DNA from: Candidatus Ruthia endofausta
GTDB lineage: Bacteria; Pseudomonadota; Gammaproteobacteria; PS1; Pseudothioglobaceae
Assembly: GCF_013342985.1 (NCBI RefSeq)
Contig: NZ_CP054490.1
Span: 1,116,001-1,180,000 of the forward strand
DNA: 64,000 bases
Direction: 5' to 3'
The notes under the pieces were generated by a model. It was given only the letters and a program-made list of their open reading frames with translations. It was not told where the DNA came from and did no database searches. Shown in pieces: positions 8,802-18,630 of this stretch (within the stretch, counting starts at the first letter, position 1; every line of letters begins with the position of its first letter). The translations under genes and the position numbers were made by a program.

Positions 8802-9887
8802 ATGAAGATTGCAATTAGTGCGGCAGAAACCTCAGGCGATCTGATTGCTTCCAAGTTAATTCAATCCTTAAAAAAACAAAATCCTAATGTCACTATTGAA
8901 GGCTTGGCTGGGGATAAAATGACGGCTGCTGGATGTATACAACATTGGGATCAAAGGCAAGTTAATGTGATGGGCTTTAGTGAGATTTTAAAGAAATTGC
9001 CGTCTTTATTGCGCTTACGCAGACTTATTATTGCTTATTTTTCTAATCAAAAATCTGATGTTTTTATTGGTGTTGATGCACCAGATTTTAATTTTGTAAT
9101 TGAGAGAAAGCTTAAATCTCAAGGCGTAAAAACCGTGCATTTTATTTCGCCTTCGGTTTGGGCTTGGCGCCAATCTCGGATTAAAAAAATTAAACAATCA
9201 ACAGATTTGATACTGTGTTTATTTTCATTTGAGGTGGATTTTTATCAAGCGCATAATCAAAGAGCGCTATTTGTTGGGCATCCTTTAGCACAGAGTTTTC
9301 GACCTAGAAAGTCGTATATTAAGACAAAAAATATTCTTCTAATGCCGGGCTCTAGGCAAAGTGAAATTAAGCTGTTGCTGCCTGAGATGCTACTGGCAGC
9401 TAAAATAATGTCCACACAAGACCCAGCGCTAATCTTTCACTTGGCTTTAGCGAATGATGAGTTATTAGATTGGGCAACTGCTCAGGTGGGGAATATGCCA
9501 GTTGAGATTTCGCTTGGGCATGCACATGCACATATGTTAAATACAGATTTGGCATTGGTTGCATCAGGTACTGCGGCATTAGAATTGACGTTGGTTGGTG
9601 TGCCTATGGTAGTTATTTATAAGTTGTCTAGTTTTAGTTATTTTATTGCTTCAAGACTGGTTAAAAGTAAATATATTAGCCTGCCAAATATAATTGCTAA
9701 TAAAAATTTAGTGCCAGAGTTGATTCAAAATAATGCAAGTGGCAGCAATATCGCCAAACATGCTATGGCAATCATGAGTCGTGATAATAAAGCGTTAATC
9801 AAAGAATTTAATGCAATCCATCAGCAGTTAGACTTAGATGCTAGTGATGAATCAGCACGTATTATTTATGAATTTATTAACGAATAA
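8802..9887 (+). CDS. lpxB: Lipid-A-disaccharide synthase
   Basis: Glycosyltransferase (GT19) that joins UDP-2,3-diacylglucosamine and lipid X to give the lipid A disaccharide at the inner membrane. From the ATG at 8802 it is 361 residues. Conserved pieces are the N-terminal ISAAETSGD, VFIGVDAPDFNF, ISPSVWAWR, LMPGSRQSEI and ASGTAALELTLVGVPMVV. The longer in-frame start at 8757 lies inside yhbY and adds non-family residues. GTAAGGGT before 8802 serves as ribosome-binding site. It overlaps nadC by 20 nt. Confidence 0.96.
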   Translation: MKIAISAAETSGDLIASKLIQSLKKQNPNVTIEGLAGDKMTAAGCIQHWDQRQVNVMGFSEILKKLPSLLRLRRLIIAYFSNQKSDVFIGVDAPDFNFVIERKLKSQGVKTVHFISPSVWAWRQSRIKKIKQSTDLILCLFSFEVDFYQAHNQRALFVGHPLAQSFRPRKSYIKTKNILLMPGSRQSEIKLLLPEMLLAAKIMSTQDPALIFHLALANDELLDWATAQVGNMPVEISLGHAHAHMLNTDLALVASGTAALELTLVGVPMVVIYKLSSFSYFIASRLVKSKYISLPNIIANKNLVPELIQNNASGSNIAKHAMAIMSRDNKALIKEFNAIHQQLDLDASDESARIIYEFINE

Positions 9888-10701
9888 ACACATTCTTAAT
9901 AGTGTGGTGTTGGCGTTAGCTGAGGACTTTGGTACTGGAGATGTTTCTGCTGATTTATTATTAAACAAAATAATCATAGCTGAGATTATATCAAGAGAAC
10001 CCGGCGTTATTTGTGGTATAGAATATGCACAAAATACATTTTTATCACTTGATGATAAAATCAAACTAGATTGGAAAGTTAAAGATGGTGAATGCATTAG
10101 TTCAGGGCAGGTTTTGTGTGTTTTAATAGGCGCTTCTAAGGCCATTATTAGTGCTGAAAGAGTGGCGCTTAACTTTTTACAGATGCTAAGCTCTGTGGCG
10201 ACAAAAACTCACTATTTAGTGAGTAAAATTAATCATACCAATGCACAATTACTAGACACTAGAAAAACCATTCCCGGATTAAAATTGGCGCAAAAATACG
10301 CAGTAAAATGCGGCGGCGGTGTTAACCATCGTATGGGCCTGTATGATTGTATTATGCTGAAAGAAAATCATATTATTGCTTTAGACTCAATCACCTTGGC
10401 AGTTAAATTAGCAATAGAGCAATACCCAAATCTTTCTTTAATTGTTGAAGTGGAAAACTTAATCCAATTACAAGAAGTGCTCACACTTAGTGGTGTAACC
10501 CGAGCATTGTGTGATAATTTTTCCATAAGTGATTTAATACAAGCAGTTGACATGGCTAAAGGTAAATTACCCTTAGAGGCTTCTGGCAATATCAATGAAA
10601 ATACCATTGTGGAAGTGGCTAATACTGGCGTTGATTTTATTTCTACAGGCAGTATCACTAAGAATATTCAGGCAATAGACTTGTCTTTAAGATTTGTTTG
10701 A
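9868..10701 (+). CDS. nadC: Nicotinate-nucleotide pyrophosphorylase (carboxylating)
   Basis: De novo NAD synthesis: quinolinate plus PRPP gives nicotinate mononucleotide. 277 residues from the ATG at 9868 (MNLLTNK), overlapping lpxB. The family signature is present: EDFGTGDVSADLL at the N terminus, AERVALNFLQMLSSVAT, DTRKTIPGLK (substrate-binding Arg/Lys), CGGGVNHRMGLYDCIMLKENH and the C-terminal ISTGSITKN. Its last 15 nt overlap the convergent cysQ end. The PRPP synthase gene prs is also in this window. Confidence 0.96.
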   Translation: MNLLTNKHILNSVVLALAEDFGTGDVSADLLLNKIIIAEIISREPGVICGIEYAQNTFLSLDDKIKLDWKVKDGECISSGQVLCVLIGASKAIISAERVALNFLQMLSSVATKTHYLVSKINHTNAQLLDTRKTIPGLKLAQKYAVKCGGGVNHRMGLYDCIMLKENHIIALDSITLAVKLAIEQYPNLSLIVEVENLIQLQEVLTLSGVTRALCDNFSISDLIQAVDMAKGKLPLEASGNINENTIVEVANTGVDFISTGSITKNIQAIDLSLRFV

Positions 10702-11448
10702 GGCAAAGAAAATTGGGCTGGTTAAATCGTCTTTAGTATTGTAACTTAGAGGCTTTCCATCTTGGCTAACAACACTGCCGCCTGCACCTTGTAAAATACA
10801 TACGCCAGCAGCGGTGTCCCATTCGGAACAAGGACCAAATCTTGGGTAGTAGTCATATCTACCTTCTGCAATAGTGCAAAATTTTAGGGCGCTACCCAAT
10901 TGAGATACTTTATAAGTACCGCATTCTCCTAAATGGTTTTGCAGTTGTTCGTTGTGTGACGAGCAATGGCCAATGACAATTTTTAAAGGGTGATGGTTAG
11001 TGTGTACATTTAATGGTTGGATAACATCTTCTTGTTGTTTGAACGCTTTGTTTACATCTGTTGTATAGTAGTGTGTTTTGCTTAGTGGTGCATAAATCAT
11101 GCCAAATATTGGCCTGTGTTGTTTAATATAGGCAATACAAATACAAAACTCACCTGTCTGCTCAAGAAAGTCACGCGTGCCATCAAGCGGGTCAATTAAC
11201 CAGTATTCATGCCATTTAGAGCGTTCAGAAAATTCAATTATTTCAGATTCTTCTGAAAATATGGGCGTATTTGGTGTGAGTTTTGAAAGTGCTTCAATAA
11301 TCAGTTCATGTGCGTTTTTATCAGCAATGGTCAGTGGCGTTTCATCTAATTTGATTTTAATATCAAGCTCACTTTTATAAAGTGACATAATCATGCTACC
11401 AACTTGAGTGGTTAGCCTAATTAGTGGTGGTATGAGCAAATCAAACAT
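10687..11448 (-). CDS. cysQ: 3'(2'),5'-bisphosphate nucleotidase CysQ
   Basis: Inositol-monophosphatase-fold enzyme that removes 3'-phosphate from PAP/PAPS. Metal-binding motifs are complete: FSEESEI, WLIDPLDGTRDFLEQ and WDTAAGVCILQGAGG. From the ATG at 11448 (MFDLLIPP) it is 253 residues, close to the 246 of E. coli; an ATG at 11469 is possible. Longer starts run into tRNA-Ile and are excluded. It remains intact although cysH, the PAPS/APS reductase gene, is a pseudogene here. Confidence 0.9.
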   Translation of the reverse strand: MFDLLIPPLIRLTTQVGSMIMSLYKSELDIKIKLDETPLTIADKNAHELIIEALSKLTPNTPIFSEESEIIEFSERSKWHEYWLIDPLDGTRDFLEQTGEFCICIAYIKQHRPIFGMIYAPLSKTHYYTTDVNKAFKQQEDVIQPLNVHTNHHPLKIVIGHCSSHNEQLQNHLGECGTYKVSQLGSALKFCTIAEGRYDYYPRFGPCSEWDTAAGVCILQGAGGSVVSQDGKPLSYNTKDDLTSPIFFASNKS

Positions 11449-11501
11449 GGTTATATTATCATACCTCATTGGATATGATAAGTATTGATTTTTGATAAAA
11501 A

Positions 11502-11578
11502 TGGTGGGCCTACTTGGACTTGAACCAAGGACCAATCGATTATGAGTCGATTGCTCTAACCAACTGAGCTATAGGCCC
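11502..11578 (-). tRNA. tRNA-Ile2 (CAU anticodon, lysidine type)
   Basis: A 77-nt cloverleaf with encoded CCA. The anticodon loop is CTCATAA (CAT) and the acceptor GGGCCTA pairs with TAGGCCC. CAT can mean Met or lysidine-modified Ile. The anticodon stem and variable loop (TCGACTCATAATCGATTGG) and TTCAAGTCC match the E. coli ileX type rather than elongator Met, and ileX is also near rpoD in E. coli. tilS, needed to modify it, is intact in this window. Confidence 0.85.
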
Positions 11579-11585
11579 TAAAGGA

Positions 11586-13397
11586 TTATTCTAGGAAGCT
11601 TTGTAATTTATGCGCACGAGAAGGATGTCTTAGTTTGCGTAGTGCTTTGGCCTCAATCTGACGAATGCGCTCACGAGTAACATCAAATTGACGACCAACT
11701 TCCTCTAAAGTGTGATCAGTATTCATATCAATACCAAAACGCATTTTTAATACTTTGGCTTCGCGAGGCGACAAGTTAGACAGTAATTCACTTGTAGCTT
11801 CTTTTAAGCTTTCCTTGGTGGTTATCTCAACAGGTGAAGATAGATTGGTGTCTTCAATAAAATCACCGATATTAGAGTCTTCATCATCACCAACTGGTGT
11901 TTCCATTGATAGCGGCTCTTTAGCAATTTTTAGAATTTTGATGATTTTGTACTCTGGCAGTTCCATTTCAGTTGCTAATTCTTCAGGAAAAGCCTCGCGG
12001 CCAAACTTTTGCAAGAGTTGGCGACGTACACGATTAAGTTTATTAATAGTCTCAATCATATGAACTGGAATACGGATAGTTCGTGCTTGGTCTGCAATAG
12101 AGCGAGTAATGGCCTGACGAATCCACCAAGTAGCGTAAGTAGAAAACTTGTAACCGCGACGATATTCAAATTTATCAACCGCTTTCATTAAGCCAACATT
12201 ACCTTCTTGGATTAAATCTAAGAATTGTAATCCGCGGTTGGCATATTTTTTTGCAATTGAAATCACCAGCCTAAGGTTTGCTTCAATCATTTGTGATTTG
12301 GCTTTTTTAGCACGACAATCGCCACGGCGATAGATTTTGTTTAATGCTTTGAGTTCAACAATAGTGAGTTGCATCTCTTCTTCAAATTGTTGAAGATTTT
12401 TTTGTGCATAATAAATCTCATCTTTACTGATCTTTAGTTTTTCCTCAATTTTCTCATCTAGTTTAATGGTGTTAAACCAATCAAAATTGGTTTCATTATT
12501 AGAAAATAATTCGAAAAAATGTAATCGATCCATGCCTGCATCTAAGCAAACATTTTGAATGATTTTTTCTTGTTTTTTGACTTGATCCACGCGGTCACAA
12601 ATAACCTCTATCATGGTGTTAACCAGTTTGGGTGCTAGGCGTAAGTCTGACAAACTTTTGGATAATTGTTGACGTGCTTCAATTGTTTTTTTATGACGGA
12701 AGCCAAGTTTCTCGTTAGTCTTGTTGTAAGTTTCGGAGTATTTTGATACGGTTTCGAAACGGTTATACACCTGATTTTCATCGGGCCCTGTATATTCCAT
12801 TTCTTCCATGTCTTCATATTCTTCATCATCATCAAACTCGCCTGCATCAAAAGCGGCTTTTTTTGCAGCAAAGTCTTCTGCGTCACCTTGATAGCCGATA
12901 ATAACATCGGTCATCTTGCATTTTCCTTCTTCTAGGCGGGTATGTGCTTTGAAGAAAAAGTCAGTAATCATAGGATATAAAGTAATGCTTCGCATGATTT
13001 CAAACACACCAGCTTCAATTTCTTTAGCAATGCAGATTTCATCTTCTTGTTCTAGTAAATTAACAACACCCATTTCACGCATGTACATTCTAACTGGGTC
13101 TGTTGTTCTGCCAAATTCTGAATCCAATGCTGCAAACGCAGCTATTGCTGCCTCTGCTGACGTTGATTGTGCTTTAGTACCAGATTCAACCACTAGAGTA
13201 TCTGCATCTGGCACGGTATCAGAAACGGTAATATCCAACTCTTCAAGAATCGTGACAATGGGTTCTACTTGCTCTTGGGTTAATAAATCTTCTGGCAGAA
13301 TGTCATTAATTTCAGAGTAGGTTAAATAGCCTTTCTCTTTACCAACCATGATTAGTTTTTGTAATGCTTGCTTGTGTGCTTTAGTTGTGGATTTCAT
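11586..13397 (-). CDS. rpoD: RNA polymerase sigma-70 factor RpoD
   Basis: Primary sigma factor, 603 residues. It has region 1.1 at the N terminus ([16 protein letters not shown]), region 1.2 ([15 protein letters not shown]), a charged non-conserved insertion rich in Asp/Glu, region 2 ([48 protein letters not shown]), region 3 and region 4 with the helix-turn-helix [22 protein letters not shown] tRNA-Ile2 gene follows 7 nt after the stop codon. Confidence 0.98.
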   Translation of the reverse strand: MKSTTKAHKQALQKLIMVGKEKGYLTYSEINDILPEDLLTQEQVEPIVTILEELDITVSDTVPDADTLVVESGTKAQSTSAEAAIAAFAALDSEFGRTTDPVRMYMREMGVVNLLEQEDEICIAKEIEAGVFEIMRSITLYPMITDFFFKAHTRLEEGKCKMTDVIIGYQGDAEDFAAKKAAFDAGEFDDDEEYEDMEEMEYTGPDENQVYNRFETVSKYSETYNKTNEKLGFRHKKTIEARQQLSKSLSDLRLAPKLVNTMIEVICDRVDQVKKQEKIIQNVCLDAGMDRLHFFELFSNNETNFDWFNTIKLDEKIEEKLKISKDEIYYAQKNLQQFEEEMQLTIVELKALNKIYRRGDCRAKKAKSQMIEANLRLVISIAKKYANRGLQFLDLIQEGNVGLMKAVDKFEYRRGYKFSTYATWWIRQAITRSIADQARTIRIPVHMIETINKLNRVRRQLLQKFGREAFPEELATEMELPEYKIIKILKIAKEPLSMETPVGDDEDSNIGDFIEDTNLSSPVEITTKESLKEATSELLSNLSPREAKVLKMRFGIDMNTDHTLEEVGRQFDVTRERIRQIEAKALRKLRHPSRAHKLQSFLE

Positions 13398-13434
13398 AAA
13401 TTAAAGTTAATGTGTCTGACAAACCAAGGGATGG

Positions 13435-13440
13435 ATTATA
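13435..13440 (-). promoter_or_regulatory. Probable rpoD promoter -10 element
   Basis: On the minus strand a perfect TATAAT, preceded by GGG, lies about 38 nt upstream of the rpoD start. The -35 region at 17 nt (GATTTT) is weak, so the call rests on the -10 alone. Confidence 0.35.
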
Positions 13441-13498
13441 CCCAAAGTTATCAGTTAAAAATCATAGACTTGTGCTGTGGTGTTTTTTACCCCGACTA

Positions 13499-14452
13499 TT
13501 ATGTAAAAATAGTACTAATAGATTGTTCTTCGCTAATTCGTTTGATAACCTCAGCTATCGTTGGTGCAATGGATAATTGCCTAATTTTAGAGCAGTTGGC
13601 AGCATCAACATTAAGTGGAATGGTATTGGTTGTTACTAATTCATTCAGTTCAGAATTGTTAATATTGTTAATTGCATCACCAGAGAGTACTGCATGGGTC
13701 GTATAGGCCACTACTTCTTTAGCGTCCCGTTGTTTCAAAACACTAGCGGCTTGGCAAAGTGTGCCAGCGGTATCAACCATGTCATCAATCAGAGTGCAAG
13801 TTCTACCTTCAACATCGCCAATAACATTCATGATTTTAACCATATTGGGCGCTGGGCGTCGTTTGTCAATAATGGCAAGGTCTGCATCATTTAATCGCTT
13901 TGCAGCGGCACGCGCCCTTACTACGCCGCCTACATCAGGAGATACGACAACGATGTCTTGGTAATTTTTAGATAGGATGTCTTCAATTAGAACGGGTTGG
14001 GCGTAAATATTATCAATTGGGATGTTGAAAAAGCCTTGAATTTGGTCTGCGTGTAAATCAACGGTTAATATCCGATCAACACCTGCAGATTCAACCATTT
14101 TTGCAGCAAGTTTTGCTGTAATGGGTACACGCGTTAAGCGTGATCTTCGGTCTTGTCTTGAATAGCCAAAATAAGGTACAACAGCGGTAATTCGTGCTGC
14201 TGATGAGCGTTTAAGCGCATCAACAATAACCAAAAGTTCCATTAGGGTTTCAGCCGGAGAAGGCCCACAAGTAGGTTGAATGATAAACACATCACAACCA
14301 CGTACATTCTCTAATATTTCAACTTGGGATTCGCCATCACTAAATCTACCCACAAGTGCCTTACCTTGTACAATATTTAAACTAGAGATAATTTCGCCAG
14401 AAAGTTCAGGGTTAGCATTACCACTAAAGATTTTAATTTTGTCAAGAGACAT
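13499..14452 (-). CDS. prs: Ribose-phosphate pyrophosphokinase
   Basis: Makes PRPP from ribose 5-phosphate and ATP, feeding purine, pyrimidine, His, Trp (trpD here) and NAD (nadC here) synthesis. At 317 residues it has the family length. Visible are FSDGE, the flexible-loop [10 protein letters not shown], the metal/ATP motif [24 protein letters not shown] and the PRPP loop [17 protein letters not shown]. It lies between tRNA-Gln and rpoD in the common gammaproteobacterial ispE-tRNA-prs arrangement. Confidence 0.97.
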   Translation of the reverse strand: MSLDKIKIFSGNANPELSGEIISSLNIVQGKALVGRFSDGESQVEILENVRGCDVFIIQPTCGPSPAETLMELLVIVDALKRSSAARITAVVPYFGYSRQDRRSRLTRVPITAKLAAKMVESAGVDRILTVDLHADQIQGFFNIPIDNIYAQPVLIEDILSKNYQDIVVVSPDVGGVVRARAAAKRLNDADLAIIDKRRPAPNMVKIMNVIGDVEGRTCTLIDDMVDTAGTLCQAASVLKQRDAKEVVAYTTHAVLSGDAINNINNSELNELVTTNTIPLNVDAANCSKIRQLSIAPTIAEVIKRISEEQSISTIFT

Positions 14453-14522
14453 AGAGGATTAATCAATACTATTAAAGTGGTTAAATTATACGCCGATAAG
14501 GAGATAAAATATAAAAAGAAGT

Positions 14523-14597
14523 TGGCTGGGCTGGCAGGATTCGAACCTGCGCATGACGGGATCAAAACCCGTTGCCTTACCGCTTGGCGACAGCCCA
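14523..14597 (-). tRNA. tRNA-Gln (UUG)
   Basis: 75-nt cloverleaf with encoded CCA: acceptor TGGGCTG pairs with CAGCCCA, anticodon loop TTTTGAT (TTG), T-loop TTCGAAT. The U1-A72 start pair is characteristic of tRNA-Gln. Its 5' 21 nt overlap the 3' end of ispE. Confidence 0.95.
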
Positions 14598-15434
14598 ATT
14601 GTGAATCGGAGAAATATTGATTGCACGCGACACAAAACTCATCCATTTTTTTGGCACTTTTTTAGCCGCTACCAAGGCATCTTTCTCAGTTAAGAATTCA
14701 TTAAAAACACAACTACCTGTGCCACTCATTCTAGCTTGACCAATATAATTAGCACGTGTGTTAAGATATTCCAGTGCAATAGAAATTTCTGTTTCTAATT
14801 CTATGGCAGCTTGCAAGCAATCATTGTGAGTGTTTTCAAGTTCAAAGAAGTTGGCTATTTTCCCTTGAGGTTTGCTCATTGTCAATGCATAATGAGCAAA
14901 AATTTCTCTGGTTGAAGTATGTTTGTTAATAAAGATCACCAAAAAATAATGATTAGGGGTTTTAATAGGGCTTAGAATTTCTCCCATACCTTCCGCCCAA
15001 GCGCTTTGAGCAAAGATAAATACGGGTACATCTGCACCTAGACTTAACCCCAATTTCATCAGTTGTACTTGGGTTAATTTTGTACCCCAAAGTTGATTAA
15101 GTGCCACTAATGTGGTTGCTGCATCTGAAGAGCCACCTCCTAAGCCACCACCAATCGGAATATGTTTAACAATTGAAAGATTAACGCCCAACGTTGTGCC
15201 AGTATATTGTTGAAGTGCTTTGGCCGCTTTAACGATTAAGTCTTGATTTTGTTCTACATTTTCATTACCACTGATGCGTTTAATGACTCCATTATTGCTT
15301 ACTGTGTAAGTTAGTTTATCGTAATAATCAAGCAGCTGAAAAATGGTTTGCAAATTATGATAACCATCCTCTCTTTTGTTGTTAATGTGCAAAAATAAGT
15401 TAATTTTTGCAGGGGCAAGCCAAGTGCTAGACAT
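14577..15434 (-). CDS. ispE: 4-diphosphocytidyl-2-C-methyl-D-erythritol kinase
   Basis: GHMP kinase of the MEP isoprenoid pathway. 285 residues. N-terminal substrate motif [11 protein letters not shown], the ATP-binding glycine loop [17 protein letters not shown] and the C-terminal [12 protein letters not shown] are intact. The last codons (ending AVAKR) extend 21 nt into the tRNA-Gln gene on the same strand. It overlaps orn by 8 nt upstream. Confidence 0.96.
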   Translation of the reverse strand: MSSTWLAPAKINLFLHINNKREDGYHNLQTIFQLLDYYDKLTYTVSNNGVIKRISGNENVEQNQDLIVKAAKALQQYTGTTLGVNLSIVKHIPIGGGLGGGSSDAATTLVALNQLWGTKLTQVQLMKLGLSLGADVPVFIFAQSAWAEGMGEILSPIKTPNHYFLVIFINKHTSTREIFAHYALTMSKPQGKIANFFELENTHNDCLQAAIELETEISIALEYLNTRANYIGQARMSGTGSCVFNEFLTEKDALVAAKKVPKKWMSFVSRAINISPIHNWAVAKR

Positions 15435-15972
15435 TAATAAAAACGTTTCGGTAGTGTTTTAACTCATCAATTGAGTCTTGGATATCAGAAAGTGCCAAAT
15501 GTGCGGAGTCTTTTTCAAATACCATTTTTGCATTAGGCTTCCAGCGCGCAACTAACTCTTTAAGGGTAGAAACATCAATATGACGGTAGTGAAAAAATTG
15601 CTCTAGTGTTGGCATATAATTATACAAAAAACGCCTATCTTGACAAATAGTATTGCCACACATTGGGGAGGCTCCTTTGTTAACATATTTTTCTAAAAAT
15701 TCTAAGGTTTGGGCTTCTGCTTGTTTGTAAGAAATGTTACTTTCTCTAATGCGTCTAAGCAGCCCAGAACTGGTGTGATGTTCGGTATTCCATTGGTCCA
15801 TGTTACTTAGAATTTCATCATTTTGATGAATGGCTAAAGAAGGACCTTGTGCAAGAATATGAAGTTGCGCATCAGTGACAACGGTGGCAATTTCGATAAT
15901 GACACTCTTTTCAGGCATAAGCCCTGTCATTTCTAAGTCAATCCAAATAAGATTGGTTTCTTTATTCATCAT
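15427..15972 (-). CDS. orn: Oligoribonuclease
   Basis: DEDDh 3'-5' exonuclease that finishes RNA decay by degrading 2-5 nt fragments and linear c-di-GMP products. 181 residues, the standard length. Catalytic positions sit in [21 protein letters not shown] (split here: D and E of DLEMTG), the middle Asp in [11 protein letters not shown] and the C-terminal H...D in [14 protein letters not shown]. It overlaps ispE and follows trpD by 11 nt. Confidence 0.96.
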   Translation of the reverse strand: MMNKETNLIWIDLEMTGLMPEKSVIIEIATVVTDAQLHILAQGPSLAIHQNDEILSNMDQWNTEHHTSSGLLRRIRESNISYKQAEAQTLEFLEKYVNKGASPMCGNTICQDRRFLYNYMPTLEQFFHYRHIDVSTLKELVARWKPNAKMVFEKDSAHLALSDIQDSIDELKHYRNVFINV

Positions 15973-15983
15973 AAAAACCTATA

Positions 15984-17003
15984 TTAACAACCCGTTGATT
16001 CGCGAATAAAATCATCTAATTTTTGATGAGCCGCGCCGCTGTTTAAAATATTAAGTGCTTTATCAACACCCTTCTGTAGTGAATTTGCAAGTCCACACAC
16101 ATAAATAGCCGCGCCTGAATTAAGGGCAATGATGTTTTTAGCCGCGCCATCTTTGCCATCAAGTGCTTGTTGAATCAGCACTAATGAGTCATCCGCATTG
16201 TTGGCTTTAATATCATCCAAGTCACCCAGTAGCAAGCTAAAATCAGTAGGGTTGATGGTGTAAGTACTAACTTGACCATCTTTCAATTCAGCCACAAACG
16301 TGTCATCAGCAATTGAAATTTCATCTAAGCCATCTTTAGAATGCACAACCATAATATGTTTGGCACCTAAATTTTTTAAAACATAAGCAATCGGTTCAAC
16401 TAAAGATTGAGTATATACACCTATGACCTGATTAGGTGCTTTAGCAGGGTTGGTTAATGGACCTAAGACATTAAAAATAGTTCTAATAGCAAGATCTTTG
16501 CGCGCGCTAATGACGTATTTCATGGCAATGTGATGAAAGGGTGCAAACATAAACCCGATACCAATTTTTTCAATACATTTACCAATTTTTTCAACACTCA
16601 TATCAAGATTAGTACCCGCTGCCTTTAAGACATCAGCACTACCTGATTTTGAAGAAACGCTACTATTGCCATGCTTAGCAACTGACCCGCCAGCGGCTGC
16701 CACAACAAAGGCACATGCGGTTGAAATATTAAATAATCCCAGTTCATCACCGCCTGTGCCACAAGTATCTACCAAGTGTTTGGTGTTCTTAATGGTGACA
16801 CCTTTGGCCAGAGAACGCATTATTTTGGCAGCGGCAGTAATTTCATCAATACTTTCACCTTTTATCGCAAGGCCAACTAAAAAACCACCAATTTGTGCAT
16901 CGGTGGTTTTGCCTGTCATAATGTCATTCATTACCTTATGCATTTCACCTTCGCTAAGGTCTTGTTTTTCAATAATTTTCTTAATTGCTTGCTGTATGTT
17001 CAT
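15984..17003 (-). CDS. trpD: Anthranilate phosphoribosyltransferase
   Basis: Tryptophan pathway, joins anthranilate to PRPP. 339 residues. The PRPP-binding glycine stretch VDTCGTGGDELGLFNIST, KHGNSSVSSKSGSADVLKA, FAPFHHIAMKYV, FNVLGPLTNPA and the VVHSKDGLDEIS metal site are conserved. No other trp genes are adjacent. Its start is 4 nt from the pepP stop, so the two are probably cotranscribed. Confidence 0.96.
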   Translation of the reverse strand: MNIQQAIKKIIEKQDLSEGEMHKVMNDIMTGKTTDAQIGGFLVGLAIKGESIDEITAAAKIMRSLAKGVTIKNTKHLVDTCGTGGDELGLFNISTACAFVVAAAGGSVAKHGNSSVSSKSGSADVLKAAGTNLDMSVEKIGKCIEKIGIGFMFAPFHHIAMKYVISARKDLAIRTIFNVLGPLTNPAKAPNQVIGVYTQSLVEPIAYVLKNLGAKHIMVVHSKDGLDEISIADDTFVAELKDGQVSTYTINPTDFSLLLGDLDDIKANNADDSLVLIQQALDGKDGAAKNIIALNSGAAIYVCGLANSLQKGVDKALNILNSGAAHQKLDDFIRESTGC

Positions 17004-17007
17004 GGTG

Positions 17008-18225
17008 TTATTGGCTCATAAGTGATTCAATGTCGTTGATTTCTTTAGCGAGGGATTTGGTTAGCACTGTATTTCCTGATGTTGTTACTAATACATCGTC
17101 TTCAATTCTAATGCCAATATTGTGATAAATTGGATTAATTTTATCATCCTTATGGATATAAATACCAGGTTCAACAGTGGTTATCATACCAGCTACAAAT
17201 TTTCTGTGATTACCATTCTTTTTGTATTGCCCTGCATCATGTACATCAAGACCAAGCCAGTGTCCTGTGCCATGCATATAAAACTGTGATAAGTCACCGC
17301 CAGTTTTTAATATACCAAGGTTAATCAAATCTTGTTTGATTGTATTAGTGGCAACTTTATGAGGTTCATTAATTTTTACACCAGGTTTGATGATATTAAT
17401 GGCATTGATTTGAGCATCAAGCACGATTTGATAAATTTGTTTTTGTGCAGGAGAAAACTGACCACTAACTGGAAAAGTTCGGGTGATATCTGAGGCGTAA
17501 CAATCCACTTCAGCGCCAGCGTCAATCAAAATCAAGTCGCCTTTATTGAGTTTTTTGTTATTTTCTATGTAGTGCAGTACGCAAGCATTTCCACCTCCTG
17601 CAACAATAGCTGTGTAAGCGTGTTGGGCATTATTCTTAGTAAAGTATCCGTCAAAAATACTTTGCACTTCAAATTCAAACATATTGGGCTGGACTGCTTG
17701 CATTGCTAATTGGTGTGCTTTGATTGAAATATTAGCAGCTTTTTGCATGGTGCTTATCTCGAGTGTGTCTTTAATAAGGCGCATCTCATGTAAAGTTGGG
17801 ATAAGTGATTTCAATTGATAGCTTGATAAAAGGCGTGTAATGTTGTTGTCTAATTGGCAAGTTTTAGCATCAAAGTAAACTTGATTATTAAGGATTATTT
17901 GGGGTAATTTTTCTTTTAATAAATCTATAGAGAAAGCATGATCTGATTTTAAGACATTGGACGCATTATCAATCCCTAAACGTTTTCCACTCCAAATTTC
18001 ACGTGCTTTGTCTTTAGGGCGTAAAAATATTGTGTAGTTGTCTTTAGAAAAAACTGCCAGAGCCTCAGGTTCTTGGAAGCCAGTTAGGTAGTAAAAATCA
18101 CTATGTGCGCGGAAAGGGTAATTAACATCACCAGAGCGATTCTGTTCAGGATTGGTGCTAATAACAACAACTGCATTGCTGTCAAGCTGGTTTAGCAGTG
18201 TGTGCCTTCTTTTTTGATGTATCAT
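17008..18225 (-). CDS. pepP: Xaa-Pro aminopeptidase (PepP)
   Basis: Dimanganese pita-bread-fold peptidase that removes the N-terminal residue before proline. 405 residues: N-terminal creatinase-like domain (YPFRAHSDFYYLTGF near 37-51), then the catalytic domain with metal ligands in LILIDAGAEVDCYASDITRTF, HGTGHWLGLDVHDAG, TTVEPGIYI and IGIRIEDDVLVT. Each expected Asp, His and Glu ligand is present. It is slightly shorter than the E. coli enzyme. Confidence 0.95.
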   Translation of the reverse strand: MIHQKRRHTLLNQLDSNAVVVISTNPEQNRSGDVNYPFRAHSDFYYLTGFQEPEALAVFSKDNYTIFLRPKDKAREIWSGKRLGIDNASNVLKSDHAFSIDLLKEKLPQIILNNQVYFDAKTCQLDNNITRLLSSYQLKSLIPTLHEMRLIKDTLEISTMQKAANISIKAHQLAMQAVQPNMFEFEVQSIFDGYFTKNNAQHAYTAIVAGGGNACVLHYIENNKKLNKGDLILIDAGAEVDCYASDITRTFPVSGQFSPAQKQIYQIVLDAQINAINIIKPGVKINEPHKVATNTIKQDLINLGILKTGGDLSQFYMHGTGHWLGLDVHDAGQYKKNGNHRKFVAGMITTVEPGIYIHKDDKINPIYHNIGIRIEDDVLVTTSGNTVLTKSLAKEINDIESLMSQ

Positions 18226-18291
18226 TTTTTATCAAATATGGCTTAATTGTATGAACATTCCTATTCACTATTTATTACGCACAAAGATACC

Positions 18292-18630
18292 ATGAAACAC
18301 GTACGATTGTACCAAAATGTTCCCTTGCAAATTAATGAGAAATTGATGCTTGATGATACGCATCACGCCACTTGGCAAAAGTATTGTGTTTTTCACAAGG
18401 CCAAGAGATTACTTTATTAACATTGAGCTTGGCAATGGAATAGGTTTGTGCTTCATCATCGTACTAAATATTCATTATTAGAAATGAACAAGGTTAATCA
18501 AGCAACTATTATTATCGGGCCAGAAGGTGGATTGAGCGACCAAGAAATTGCAAATGCAAACGCACAAGGCGCTCAAAGTTTGCTAATATGCAGTTGTTAT
18601 GGGGTGGTTAATGTGTTTAGGGCTTTTTGA
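18292..18630 (+). pseudogene. rsmE: 16S rRNA m3U1498 methyltransferase pseudogene
   Basis: Start of RsmE from the ATG at 18292 (MKHVRLYQNVPLQINEK), then a frameshift into HLAKVLCFSQGQEITLL and stops. A downstream piece carries the SAM-binding signature ATIIIGPEGGLSDQEI and GAQSLL before divergence. The middle (roughly 100 residues) and the knot-forming C terminus (LGPRVLRTETA) are missing. The old gene's 3' end now runs into the convergent dsrS-like gene. Confidence 0.85.

Noticed and set aside
11502-11578. tRNA-Met reading of the CAT-anticodon tRNA
   Set aside because: The anticodon stem, variable loop and TTCAAGTCC match tRNA-Ile2, and tilS is present.
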